Source of the DNA: an uncultured Granulosicoccus sp.
Lineage (GTDB): Bacteria > Pseudomonadota > Gammaproteobacteria > Granulosicoccales > Granulosicoccaceae
Assembly: GCA_938016235.1 (NCBI GenBank)
Contig: CALLPU010000177.1
Coordinates: 1 to 6,409, forward strand
Direction: 5' to 3'
DNA length: 6,409 nt
Shown: positions 1-6,116 of the stretch, piece after piece
Layout of the letters: each line of letters starts with the position of its first letter
Numbering within the stretch: the stretch's first letter is position 1
Position numbers and translations under genes: made by a program
The notes under the pieces: model-generated
What the model was told of the DNA's origin: nothing
Database searches by the model: none
Seen by the model: the letters and a program-made list of their open reading frames with translations, nothing else

Positions 1-831
1 CAGTTTATCGACACTGCTGGAAACGCTTATATCAATCGTCAACCAGTCTACGTTTTTATCACAGGAAAAAAACAACTCAAAGTCGCCACGCACCCTACCC
101 ACAGCCAAACCAGTCGGGCATTTGAGCCTAAAGGGCTTTTAGTCACATACGCGTTTCTGGAGGATCCATCGCTTGTTGCCAAGTCCTACCGCGAAATAGC
201 TCGGATTTCCGGAGTAGCCGTCGGAACGGTCGGTTGGGTTATCTCAGCTTTAAAAGCTGGGCAGTATATCAACAGCGATGCCAGCACTAGCAAACGACGC
301 ATCACCAATTATCATAAACTGCTGGATCGATGGGTATCAGCCTGGCCTGAAAAGCTCAAACACAAACACTTGTTGGGCAAGTTCACCACAAAGGACCCAC
401 ACTGGTGGAAACACACGAACATTCAGCTTTACGAAGGATTCTGGGGCGGTGAAACTGCCGCGGCTCTCTACACGAATCATCTGCAACCTCAGATCGCAAC
501 CGCCTACATACCTAAGAACAATCTCAACAAACTGATTCGAGATACGCGCCTGAGCAAAGCAAACGATGATAGACACAACAACGAACCCCAAATTTATCTC
601 TACTCCCCTTTCTGGAGTACCTCCATACACAGCGGCCTAGCGGTTAGCAAAAAACAGAACTTGCACAGCGAAGTGTTGGAGCACCAACCGGCAGAGATAG
701 AAACCACAGTCGGATTGGCAAAACCCATTATTGTTTATGCAGATTTGATCGCAACTGGCGACCCTCGAAATCTCGAAACAGCGCAACTACTACGCGATGA
801 GTACATTACTGAACCTGACGGGACAACTTGA
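1..831 (+). CDS. AbiEi-family antitoxin / transcriptional regulator of a type IV toxin-antitoxin pair (5' end missing)
   Basis: The reading frame is open from base 1 to a TGA at 829-831, giving 276 visible residues; the start lies before the window. A winged-helix-type segment sits at about residues 61-90 (SYREIARISGVAVGTVGWVI), preceded by YVFITGKK (17-24). After it come LLDRW, a WW pair and GGETAAALYTNHLQPQI. This series matches what I know of the COG4861/AbiEi_2 group of AbiEi-like regulators. Family knowledge: such proteins neutralise the partner nucleotidyltransferase without binding it stably and repress their own operon through the N-terminal DNA-binding part. The downstream gene overlaps this one by 35 nt and encodes that type of partner, which supports the call. 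The promoter and operator would lie outside the window. An internal ATG at 370 is not the start, because the HTH and conserved residues lie upstream of it. Phage defence or plasmid maintenance are possible roles but are inferred. Confidence 0.85.
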   Translation, partial: QFIDTAGNAYINRQPVYVFITGKKQLKVATHPTHSQTSRAFEPKGLLVTYAFLEDPSLVAKSYREIARISGVAVGTVGWVISALKAGQYINSDASTSKRRITNYHKLLDRWVSAWPEKLKHKHLLGKFTTKDPHWWKHTNIQLYEGFWGGETAAALYTNHLQPQIATAYIPKNNLNKLIRDTRLSKANDDRHNNEPQIYLYSPFWSTSIHSGLAVSKKQNLHSEVLEHQPAEIETTVGLAKPIIVYADLIATGDPRNLETAQLLRDEYITEPDGTT

Positions 832-1636
832 CGCCGAAACTGTTAATACGCTGTCTGACGTCAATGAGGTTGCAACGCAACTCAACATTCCTTACATCAT
901 TGTGGGCGCAACGGCGCGGGACTTGATACTACACCATGGGTACGGAGCGGCAATACAGCGAGCTACAAGTGATATAGATTTTGCCGTGCAAGTTGATTCA
1001 TGGGATACGTTTGAAATGGTAAAGCGGGAATTATGCACAAGAAACTTTACCGAAACACCCATGCAGCATCGTCTTACAAATTCAACAGGAAAGCCTATCG
1101 ACATATTGCCATTTGGTCCACAAGTACAAAACAACTCAACAATCGCTTGGCCTCCGAACGGCAATATTGTCATGAACGTACTAGGATTCCAAGAAGCTTG
1201 CGACAACGCGCAATCAATTGTCATTCGAGAAACACCCTACCTTGCATGTCCAGTCGTAACGCCAGAGGGTTTTGCAATTCTCAAACTGATTGCCTGGCAA
1301 GATCGTCCTAAGCCCGAAAGACTTAGAGACGCCAGTGATGTCGGTTACTTGTTTTCCGTCTTTAGACGCCTAGACACTTTTATCGAGAAGTTATACAGCG
1401 ACAACAATATAGGTGATTTGGAACGATATGAGTGGGACACCGATTTGGCAGTCTGCTTTCTTCTCGGAAAGAACTGTAAAACGATTGCCTCCGATCAAAC
1501 AAAGGCTCAGATACTAAAACTACGGCACTACTCCAACGATAGAAACGTTTCAAGAATTGCAGAAGAAATTCAAACAGGTAATGCAAGCGATAACTTGAAA
1601 TTCGTTGAAGCGTTTATGGACGGATTATCTTCTTGA
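797..1636 (+). CDS. AbiEii/COG4914-like nucleotidyltransferase, toxin of the type IV toxin-antitoxin pair
   Basis: A complete 279-residue protein with the signatures of a pol-beta-type minimal nucleotidyltransferase. The motif VGATARD is at residues 36-42, with Gly-Ala where many members have Gly-Gly or Gly-Ser. The metal-binding pair DIDF is at 59-62 (D59, D61), and the likely third acidic residue is D102 in PIDILPFG. Further on, LKLIAW (K161) and RDASDV (D176, D179) match the conserved Lys and Asp motifs of AbiEii/MenT-like enzymes. All expected catalytic positions appear intact. Family knowledge: AbiEii-type toxins bind or transfer nucleotides, and the related MenT enzymes add nucleotides to tRNA 3' ends; the substrate here is unknown. 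The start at 797 is favoured because the N-terminus MSTLLNLTGQLDAET fits the family pattern, although no Shine-Dalgarno is visible. Translation is probably coupled to the upstream gene through the 35-nt overlap. Codon composition is more AT-rich than in the genes to the right. It could be a housekeeping nucleotidyltransferase, but the AbiEi-like partner argues against that. Confidence 0.87.
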   Translation: MSTLLNLTGQLDAETVNTLSDVNEVATQLNIPYIIVGATARDLILHHGYGAAIQRATSDIDFAVQVDSWDTFEMVKRELCTRNFTETPMQHRLTNSTGKPIDILPFGPQVQNNSTIAWPPNGNIVMNVLGFQEACDNAQSIVIRETPYLACPVVTPEGFAILKLIAWQDRPKPERLRDASDVGYLFSVFRRLDTFIEKLYSDNNIGDLERYEWDTDLAVCFLLGKNCKTIASDQTKAQILKLRHYSNDRNVSRIAEEIQTGNASDNLKFVEAFMDGLSS

Positions 1637-1911
1637 GACTGGAAACGCAAACTGTATTAGCGCGTTAGCTTAGTTATCGACAGTGTTTTGGAAGTTGCCG
1701 ATGCGGCCCCTGTGGCATAAAATTCGCGAGGGCGACGCAATGGTGCGGAAAGCTTGGCCGTTCGGCGAAGACTGAGCCAGAATTGAAAACTCATGCTTAG
1801 GGCAACTTACAATGGTCGCCAGCGCCAGACTCAAACTCCCTCCACTCAGTGTCGGCAGTTCGGTCATATTTCAATCGATGTTGGATGTTCGCGGTATGGG
1901 AAATCACTGAA
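1637..1911. other. Intergenic region between the toxin gene and tRNA-Phe; no convincing gene
   Basis: About 275 nt without a supported gene. The two flanking genes converge here: the toxin gene on + and the tRNA on -. The longest open frame is a 65-codon one on the - strand (start at 1867), which has no Shine-Dalgarno and no recognisable family. No hairpin with a clear T-run ends either transcript. The best toxin-side candidate is a 5-bp ACTGT/ACAGT pair (1651-1655 with 1680-1684) followed by GTTTTG, which is too weak to call. The region does contain a 14-bp inverted copy of part of the tRNA, listed separately. Confidence 0.6.
1849..1862 (+). repeat. 14-bp inverted copy of the tRNA-Phe variable loop/T-arm segment
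   Basis: The + strand reads GTGTCGGCAGTTCG here. The same 14 bases occur in the tRNA-Phe gene on the - strand (1931-1944 on + is the exact reverse complement). The match covers the end of the variable region, the 5' half of the T stem and the start of the T loop, and does not extend on either side. The rest of a tRNA cannot be folded around this copy, so it is not a second gene. In a transcript running past the tRNA 3' end, the copy would be complementary to the T-arm. It may be a relic of recombination at the tRNA or a trailer element; its role is unknown. Confidence 0.75.
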
Positions 1912-1987
1912 TGGTGGCCAGGGACAGAATCGAACTGCCGACACGGGGATTTTCAGTCCCCTGCTCTACCGACTGAGCTACCTGGCC
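1912..1987 (-). tRNA. tRNA-Phe (anticodon GAA)
   Basis: A 76-nt cloverleaf with the CCA encoded (1912-1914) and an A discriminator (1915). The acceptor arm GGCCAGG (1981-1987) pairs perfectly with CCTGGCC (1916-1922). The D stem GCTC/GAGC and the anticodon stem GGGGA/TCCCC are also perfect. The T stem GGCAG/CTGTC has one G-U pair, with loop TTCGATT. The anticodon loop CTGAAAA places GAA at 1952-1954, reading Phe codons UUU and UUC. A sigma70-like promoter lies just upstream. The tRNA 3' end points toward the AbiE-like operon, which is the orientation in which integrative elements insert at tRNA genes. No intron or degenerate position is seen, so the gene should be functional. Confidence 0.98.
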
Positions 1988-2010
1988 ATCAGGTACTTGC
2001 GAAGCCGTGT

Positions 2011-2039
2011 ATTAGACCTTCTGGAAGCCGAGGAGTCAA
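2011..2039 (-). promoter_or_regulatory. Sigma70-type promoter of tRNA-Phe
   Basis: On the - strand, TTGACT (2034-2039; 5 of 6 to TTGACA) is followed after exactly 17 nt by TCTAAT (2011-2016; 5 of 6 to TATAAT). Transcription would start about 16 to 18 nt before the mature tRNA 5' end at 1987, leaving a short leader for RNase P to remove. Position and spacing fit a stable-RNA promoter. Confidence 0.75.
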
Positions 2040-2053
2040 CACTCCTGCAGGAG
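2031..2053. repeat. Overlapping palindromes at the -35 region of the tRNA promoter
   Basis: AGGAGT-CAAC-ACTCCT (2031-2046) is a 6-bp inverted repeat with a 4-nt spacer and includes the -35 hexamer. It shares its right half with CTCCTGCAGGAG (2042-2053), a perfect 12-bp palindrome. The central CTCCT can therefore pair with AGGAG on either side, giving two mutually exclusive hairpins in an RNA or a two-site operator in DNA. Which, if either, is used cannot be told from sequence. Confidence 0.5.
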
Positions 2054-2075
2054 AAAATCCGCTCTGGTTCAACCT

Positions 2076-2092
2076 GGGGGGCCCTGCCCCTT
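2076..2092 (-). terminator. Possible weak hairpin after the DUF4153 gene
   Basis: A GGGGC/GCCCC stem with a 3-nt loop (core 2078-2090) begins 10 nt past the stop codon of the DUF4153 gene. It is GC-rich, but no run of T follows on the - strand, so it lacks half of the intrinsic-terminator pattern. Without termination, transcripts of the membrane-protein gene would run into tRNA-Phe. Confidence 0.3.
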
Positions 2093-2099
2093 GGTTTCA

Positions 2100-3923
2100 T
2101 CAGGGTTTGAGCACCGGCTCGTCCTGCAGAACGCGCAAGGGGCCAATAATCAGGGCCGGAACCTGTACCGCTTCGATGGGCACTTCCAGCTTGTCCAGTG
2201 CCGCAAACCATCCATCAATTTCCTCAGGCAACAGGCCATAACGGCTGTCTATTCGGGCCAGATGCTCGAAAAAGGCATCCGCAGGCTCTCCTACCCACGC
2301 GGCACCCGCCAGGCGGTAGAACACCAGTGAATCGGGCGCTGTCCGTACTACAGCCGTCACAGAGTCGTCCAGCCCCATCAAGTAGGCACAATCGCGCCCC
2401 TCACTCAGGCAGAAATCACTGAATTCATACAGCCTTCGGCTCAGTAACCGGTTCTCTGACAATTCTGATTTTCCCAGATCCGCGGAACCAGCACTCCACC
2501 CCGACTCGTTCTGCCGCAACAGGCGCAACGTGCCACCTTCCAACGCGTTAACCAGCTCCGTTGTCTCTAAGCTCCCTCGCCCATGATTGGCCAGGTCATA
2601 CCGTGAATTGGCCTCTGCCAACTCAGCCAGTCGCGCGTTCAGAGGAGCTTCACTGGCTTCTGCACGAGTGGCTATCAATGCCAACGCCTCACGCCCCATC
2701 CTGCCACTATCGAATTTAAGATAGCCCAGATCCAGCTCATCTGCCGTAGTGCGGCCATCGTTAAAGCGCACCATCTGATCAGCCACACCTATCCGGTCTG
2801 GGTCCAGAAGCGGTGTTAGCAGCACCAACGCCACTACCGTGCAAATACCCGCCATGACCAGATTCACTTTTGGGATGACGGTACGCGGTTGCCGAACAGC
2901 CGCCCAGAAATACCCCAGGCCATACAACACGCACAGTGCAACCGTAACGGCTGCCAGTACTCGCTCACCGGTCCAGCCATGTTCTGTTATTCGAATCCAC
3001 AATGCATAGGCCGCCAGCAATGCCAAGGGCAACACCATGGCCGCCATACCACGCGTCAAAACCTGCTGAAACAGGGTTAGAGGCTCCTCACCATCGCCTA
3101 TGCGCGCAGAACACAGCGCCACCGCGATAACCGCCGCTGCCGTCACCGTTAACGCAATGCTGACCCCGGTATCCAGATTCTCGATACCCAATACAGCAAC
3201 CAGCACCACAAACACAGCACTTACCGGCAACATCACAACAATCAACACCCACAACAACGCCAGTATCAGCGCACGGGTGCCCAGCACAATCGTATCGCTC
3301 TGCCTTGTCACACCAATGGCCGTGGCAAACGCAGCACCTGCCCAAACACCCACCAACGGTGTTTGAAATACCAGCGAGCTCAACTGCACACCCACTGTGG
3401 AAAACAACGCCACTGATAACCCCATCAAGGCTGCTACCAGCGCCGTAAAGGCCAGACCAATAACCACACACACGGTCTGGTTCCAGGCCAGCTCAAACAA
3501 GGTGGCATAGTGCGTAACGGGTTTGCGTCGCTGCCAGCGCGTCCGATAAAAAGGCAGCAGCACAAAGATCACACTCAGCGCGCACACAATTCCAGTAAAG
3601 ACCACGCGTTCAGACACCCAGATTTCAGTTGACGCACCCACCGAGTCCCTGGCATCGGTTAGCAACAACGCTGACAACACGATGCCCAGAACCACTGATA
3701 CCGCAATACTGCGCCAGCGATCGTTCGGTACGGTTATCAGATACACGCACGTAGGCGCTATCGCCAGAAACCACAGCGCAAAGCCTGGCCAGTTCAACAC
3801 GTTGGCATCAATAGACGCGGCAATACTATAGAAGGCCAGACCCTGCAACGCGCCAGGAATCAGGAAGTGTGTCAGCAACTGCACCCAGTGGGTAACCGGC
3901 TGATGATCAGTGACGGTATTCAT
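2100..3923 (-). CDS. DUF4153 domain-containing multi-pass membrane protein
   Basis: A 607-residue protein. About eleven hydrophobic segments lie within residues 20-372 (near 20-37, 46-65, 71-89, 106-124, 149-175, 184-205, 217-245, 255-271, 292-312, 321-343 and 354-372). A polar C-terminal part of about 235 residues follows (373-607). The order LFELAWNQT (142-150), the paired helices after it, MLPVSAVF (231-238), LPLALLAAYALWIR (298-311) and HGWTGERV (315-322) match DUF4153 (PF13687). The last of these is the family's usual GxTxxR-type stretch just before a helix. The molecular function of the family is not known, and none is claimed here. The ATG at 3921-3923 is the first in frame; no clear Shine-Dalgarno precedes it, so the exact start is somewhat uncertain. 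The gene follows the FG-GAP gene by 105 nt on the same strand, so read-through is possible but a functional link is not shown. Composition is GC-richer than in the toxin-antitoxin pair, consistent with host backbone. Confidence 0.85.
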   Translation of the reverse strand: MNTVTDHQPVTHWVQLLTHFLIPGALQGLAFYSIAASIDANVLNWPGFALWFLAIAPTCVYLITVPNDRWRSIAVSVVLGIVLSALLLTDARDSVGASTEIWVSERVVFTGIVCALSVIFVLLPFYRTRWQRRKPVTHYATLFELAWNQTVCVVIGLAFTALVAALMGLSVALFSTVGVQLSSLVFQTPLVGVWAGAAFATAIGVTRQSDTIVLGTRALILALLWVLIVVMLPVSAVFVVLVAVLGIENLDTGVSIALTVTAAAVIAVALCSARIGDGEEPLTLFQQVLTRGMAAMVLPLALLAAYALWIRITEHGWTGERVLAAVTVALCVLYGLGYFWAAVRQPRTVIPKVNLVMAGICTVVALVLLTPLLDPDRIGVADQMVRFNDGRTTADELDLGYLKFDSGRMGREALALIATRAEASEAPLNARLAELAEANSRYDLANHGRGSLETTELVNALEGGTLRLLRQNESGWSAGSADLGKSELSENRLLSRRLYEFSDFCLSEGRDCAYLMGLDDSVTAVVRTAPDSLVFYRLAGAAWVGEPADAFFEHLARIDSRYGLLPEEIDGWFAALDKLEVPIEAVQVPALIIGPLRVLQDEPVLKP

Positions 3924-4028
3924 GCGAGTAGAGTAACCCGTTGGCCGTTAGGGTCGCGACGGAAAGTGGTTCTCGATCCGATCAATTCCAGTTAAAAAAT
4001 GATGTAAAAGGAAAGTGCGCTTCAGCCT
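3924..4028 (-). other. Intergenic gap between the FG-GAP gene and the DUF4153 gene
   Basis: 105 nt. On the - strand there is an AT-rich patch containing TTTACA, 5 of 6 to a -35 box, but no acceptable -10 box at 16-18 nt from it. No stem-loop followed by T residues was found either. Whether the DUF4153 gene has its own promoter here or depends on read-through cannot be decided from the sequence. Confidence 0.4.
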
Positions 4029-6092
4029 TCAACGCTGCGTGACCGCAGCCACACGGCTCACACCACAACGTCCCAACCCAGCCAGCAACAACATGAGCGG
4101 CAACCAGGACAGGGCCCCACTGCCAGTTCTAACCACACCACCTGTCACGCTGCCGTTGCCGCTGGTGGCACCATCCGTATCACCAGACGTTGTACCTGTG
4201 GTGCCTCCACCGGTACTGCCGTTCGTTCCGGTATCGCCACCCGTTGTGCCACCCGTTGTGCCACCATCCGTGCCACTGCCCGTACCGCCCGTTGTCCCAC
4301 CGCTTGTACCACCATCTGTCCCGCCACCGGCGACATCGCTTGGCCGGACTACCGGATCGGTATTCAACGGATACGGAGCGGTATAACCTGGTGTCTGCGG
4401 GTTAGTGGGATCTGTTGGCGTACCCACTGGCAATGGGTTAGGACCGGTCGGGTCTGCACGCTCGTTGAAAGCCAGTGGTACAGCTTCTATTCCCAGGCTC
4501 AAGCCTGCAGCCGGAAAACCGGTGGACACAGTCCCTGCTGGCGCCACAAGGGGTGCGGGTGCGCGCACTGCACCGGTGTCTTTTCCGTAGAACACATAGG
4601 TTTCTCCCTGACCGGATGCACCAATGATCACATCATCACGACCATCGGCATTGAAGTCGCCTGCACCAGCCAGAGAAACGCCATAGTAGTCGGTTGTGCC
4701 GGTTCCGTTTATTCGAAAACCGTTGGCGCCATCCAGATCGGACAAGCGTAGCCGTGCCGGAAACGCACTGGTGGACCCATAGATGAAATACACCTGACCC
4801 ACACCTTTGCGTTGTGCCGTGATGATGGTGTGTGATGCACCCACCATCAGGTCATCGATACCATCGCCATTGATATCACCCGCCGCATCCAGATCAACAC
4901 CAGCCATATCGCCCCAGATAGGTTGATCCTGCTCAATCGGTATAACGCCTCCACGCATGCCTCGCAACACCAGACCGTTAACACCATTCAAATCACCCGC
5001 CACTACCGAGCCTGTACTGGCAAAGTTGCCGCCGAACAGCACATACACCTCACCGGGATAGGCACTGGGTACACCGAACGGGCCTTTACCCGGTGAGCCA
5101 ATGGCGATGTCGTCTATCCCATCGTGGTTAAGATCACCTGCAGGGCCTACTGAGGCACCCGCCATAGCCTGTATGTCTCTTCCCTTGAAGACAAATCCGT
5201 TACCTGCATCCAGGTCGGCCAGACTTAGCACAGCGGGAAACGTGTCACCGCCAAGAATCAGATAGGCAGCGCCCGCTTCGGCCTTACCGTCTGAGGTTTG
5301 ATTGGGCGCTCCGATCAGCACATCATCAAAACCATCGTGGTTGAAGTCACCCGCACCGGATACGTAGCGCCCCGTTCTATCCTGCGCGCTGATCCCGATC
5401 ACGGCAAAGCCGTTGGTACCATTGAGTGTGCCAGGTGAAAACGTGGCTGGGAAACCGGAAGTCTTGCCATAGATAACGTAACTGATACCAGCTCCAGTCA
5501 ACCCATTGGGTGTGGCGTTGGCGTTACCCACTATGAAGTCAGCCAGGCCATCACCGTTCACATCACCAGCGCGTTTGATGTCTGTCGCCGCGGACCCGAA
5601 CACGAATCCATTGCTGCCATCCAGGCTGGTGACATCAAGCGTGCGAGGAAAACGGGTACGTGAACCAAACACCACGCGCGTACCCGTCAGTGAACCCACC
5701 GCGATATCATCCAGACCATCACCGTTGATATCACCGATTCCCGCCAGCACAGAGTCGTTGACGTCATCGTTCTGTATAACAAACCCACTCACACCATCGA
5801 GTTGCTGGCCATTGAGTACACCGTTGTTGCCACGCGTGGGGCCGAATACGATGCGCACAGCCGCAACGCCACCACCCACGGCAACATCATCCAGCGTATC
5901 GCCATTCACATCACCCAATCTGTCTACCGGGCCGCCGCGATCGATCACCAGCTGATCATTCTGATCGAGGCGAAAGCTGTCGATAACCGGATCATAACTC
6001 TGCGCATGAGCCAGGCTTGCTGTGCACAGCAGCGCGAGCAGCGCCAACGCTGCGCACGGAATGACGGGATATGAATGCATGAGCGATCTCAT
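4029..6092 (-). CDS. Exported FG-GAP (integrin alpha-like) seven-bladed beta-propeller protein with C-terminal sorting/anchor tail
   Basis: 687 residues from the ATG at 6090-6092. That start gives a compact signal peptide: MRSLMHSYP, a hydrophobic core, then ALAHA-type cleavage after residue 30 (LAHA/QSYD). An in-frame GTG at 6114-6116 would add 8 residues and is the main alternative; neither start has a strong Shine-Dalgarno. Seven FG-GAP repeats follow, each with a calcium-loop motif of the DxNxDGxxD type at 61-69 (variant), 121-129, 177-185, 249-257, 320-328, 406-414 and 479-487. Six of the seven are preceded by an L[DN]GxNGF-like strand. Seven repeats are enough for one closed integrin-alpha-like propeller. 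A Pro-rich linker (506-588) and a Gly/Thr/Ser-rich linker (589-657) lead to a hydrophobic segment SWLPLMLLLAGLG (662-674) and a basic end with R675. That tail resembles GlyGly-CTERM signals that rhombosortase processes in Gammaproteobacteria. Expected location: outer surface or periplasm. Such propellers usually bind proteins or sugars; the partner is unknown. The propeller call is secure, the sorting signal less so. Confidence 0.93.
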   Translation of the reverse strand: MRSLMHSYPVIPCAALALLALLCTASLAHAQSYDPVIDSFRLDQNDQLVIDRGGPVDRLGDVNGDTLDDVAVGGGVAAVRIVFGPTRGNNGVLNGQQLDGVSGFVIQNDDVNDSVLAGIGDINGDGLDDIAVGSLTGTRVVFGSRTRFPRTLDVTSLDGSNGFVFGSAATDIKRAGDVNGDGLADFIVGNANATPNGLTGAGISYVIYGKTSGFPATFSPGTLNGTNGFAVIGISAQDRTGRYVSGAGDFNHDGFDDVLIGAPNQTSDGKAEAGAAYLILGGDTFPAVLSLADLDAGNGFVFKGRDIQAMAGASVGPAGDLNHDGIDDIAIGSPGKGPFGVPSAYPGEVYVLFGGNFASTGSVVAGDLNGVNGLVLRGMRGGVIPIEQDQPIWGDMAGVDLDAAGDINGDGIDDLMVGASHTIITAQRKGVGQVYFIYGSTSAFPARLRLSDLDGANGFRINGTGTTDYYGVSLAGAGDFNADGRDDVIIGASGQGETYVFYGKDTGAVRAPAPLVAPAGTVSTGFPAAGLSLGIEAVPLAFNERADPTGPNPLPVGTPTDPTNPQTPGYTAPYPLNTDPVVRPSDVAGGGTDGGTSGGTTGGTGSGTDGGTTGGTTGGDTGTNGSTGGGTTGTTSGDTDGATSGNGSVTGGVVRTGSGALSWLPLMLLLAGLGRCGVSRVAAVTQR
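4122..4328 (-). repeat. Low-complexity Gly/Thr linker tract with short tandem repeats
   Basis: This coding tract for the Gly/Thr/Ser-rich linker of the FG-GAP protein is built from degenerate copies of a roughly 12-bp unit. Two units are identical head to tail (CCACCCGTTGTG at 4237-4248 and 4249-4260 on +), followed by a diverged copy (CCACCATCCGTG, 4261-4272). The in-frame 12-bp unit would let replication slippage change linker length by four residues without a frameshift. Confidence 0.8.
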
Positions 6093-6116
6093 AGTTGGTT
6101 GCCCACTCAACGACAC

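Noticed and set aside
1670..1867. 65-codon open frame on the - strand in the gap beside tRNA-Phe
   Set aside because: No Shine-Dalgarno, no recognisable domain and a mixed composition. It ends inside the convergent gap and overlaps the inverted tRNA-like repeat.
1820..1880. Possible second tRNA or tRNA remnant on the + strand around the 14-bp T-arm-like segment
   Set aside because: No acceptor, D or anticodon stems can be formed, and the T-stem 3' half does not pair. Only the 14 bases match.
3100..3471. Open frames on both strands (88 and 127 codons) within the DUF4153 gene
   Set aside because: Both lie in alternative frames of a GC-rich membrane-protein gene. The - strand one is Cys/Gly-rich with no family pattern, typical of a shadow frame.
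4015..4386. 123-codon Pro/Val-rich open frame on the + strand
   Set aside because: It is the antisense of the Gly/Thr-rich linker and anchor of the FG-GAP gene. Its composition is dictated by the repetitive GGT/ACC-type codons, and it has no ribosome site.
5506..5955. 149-codon Ser/Thr/Pro-rich open frame on the + strand
   Set aside because: It lies wholly antisense to the FG-GAP repeats, whose repeated codons keep this frame open. It has no family resemblance.
4122..6092. Repeats in the FG-GAP gene as a CRISPR-like array
   Set aside because: The repeats are protein-coding, diverged and unevenly spaced (motif intervals of 56 to 86 codons), and are fully explained by FG-GAP units and the linker.
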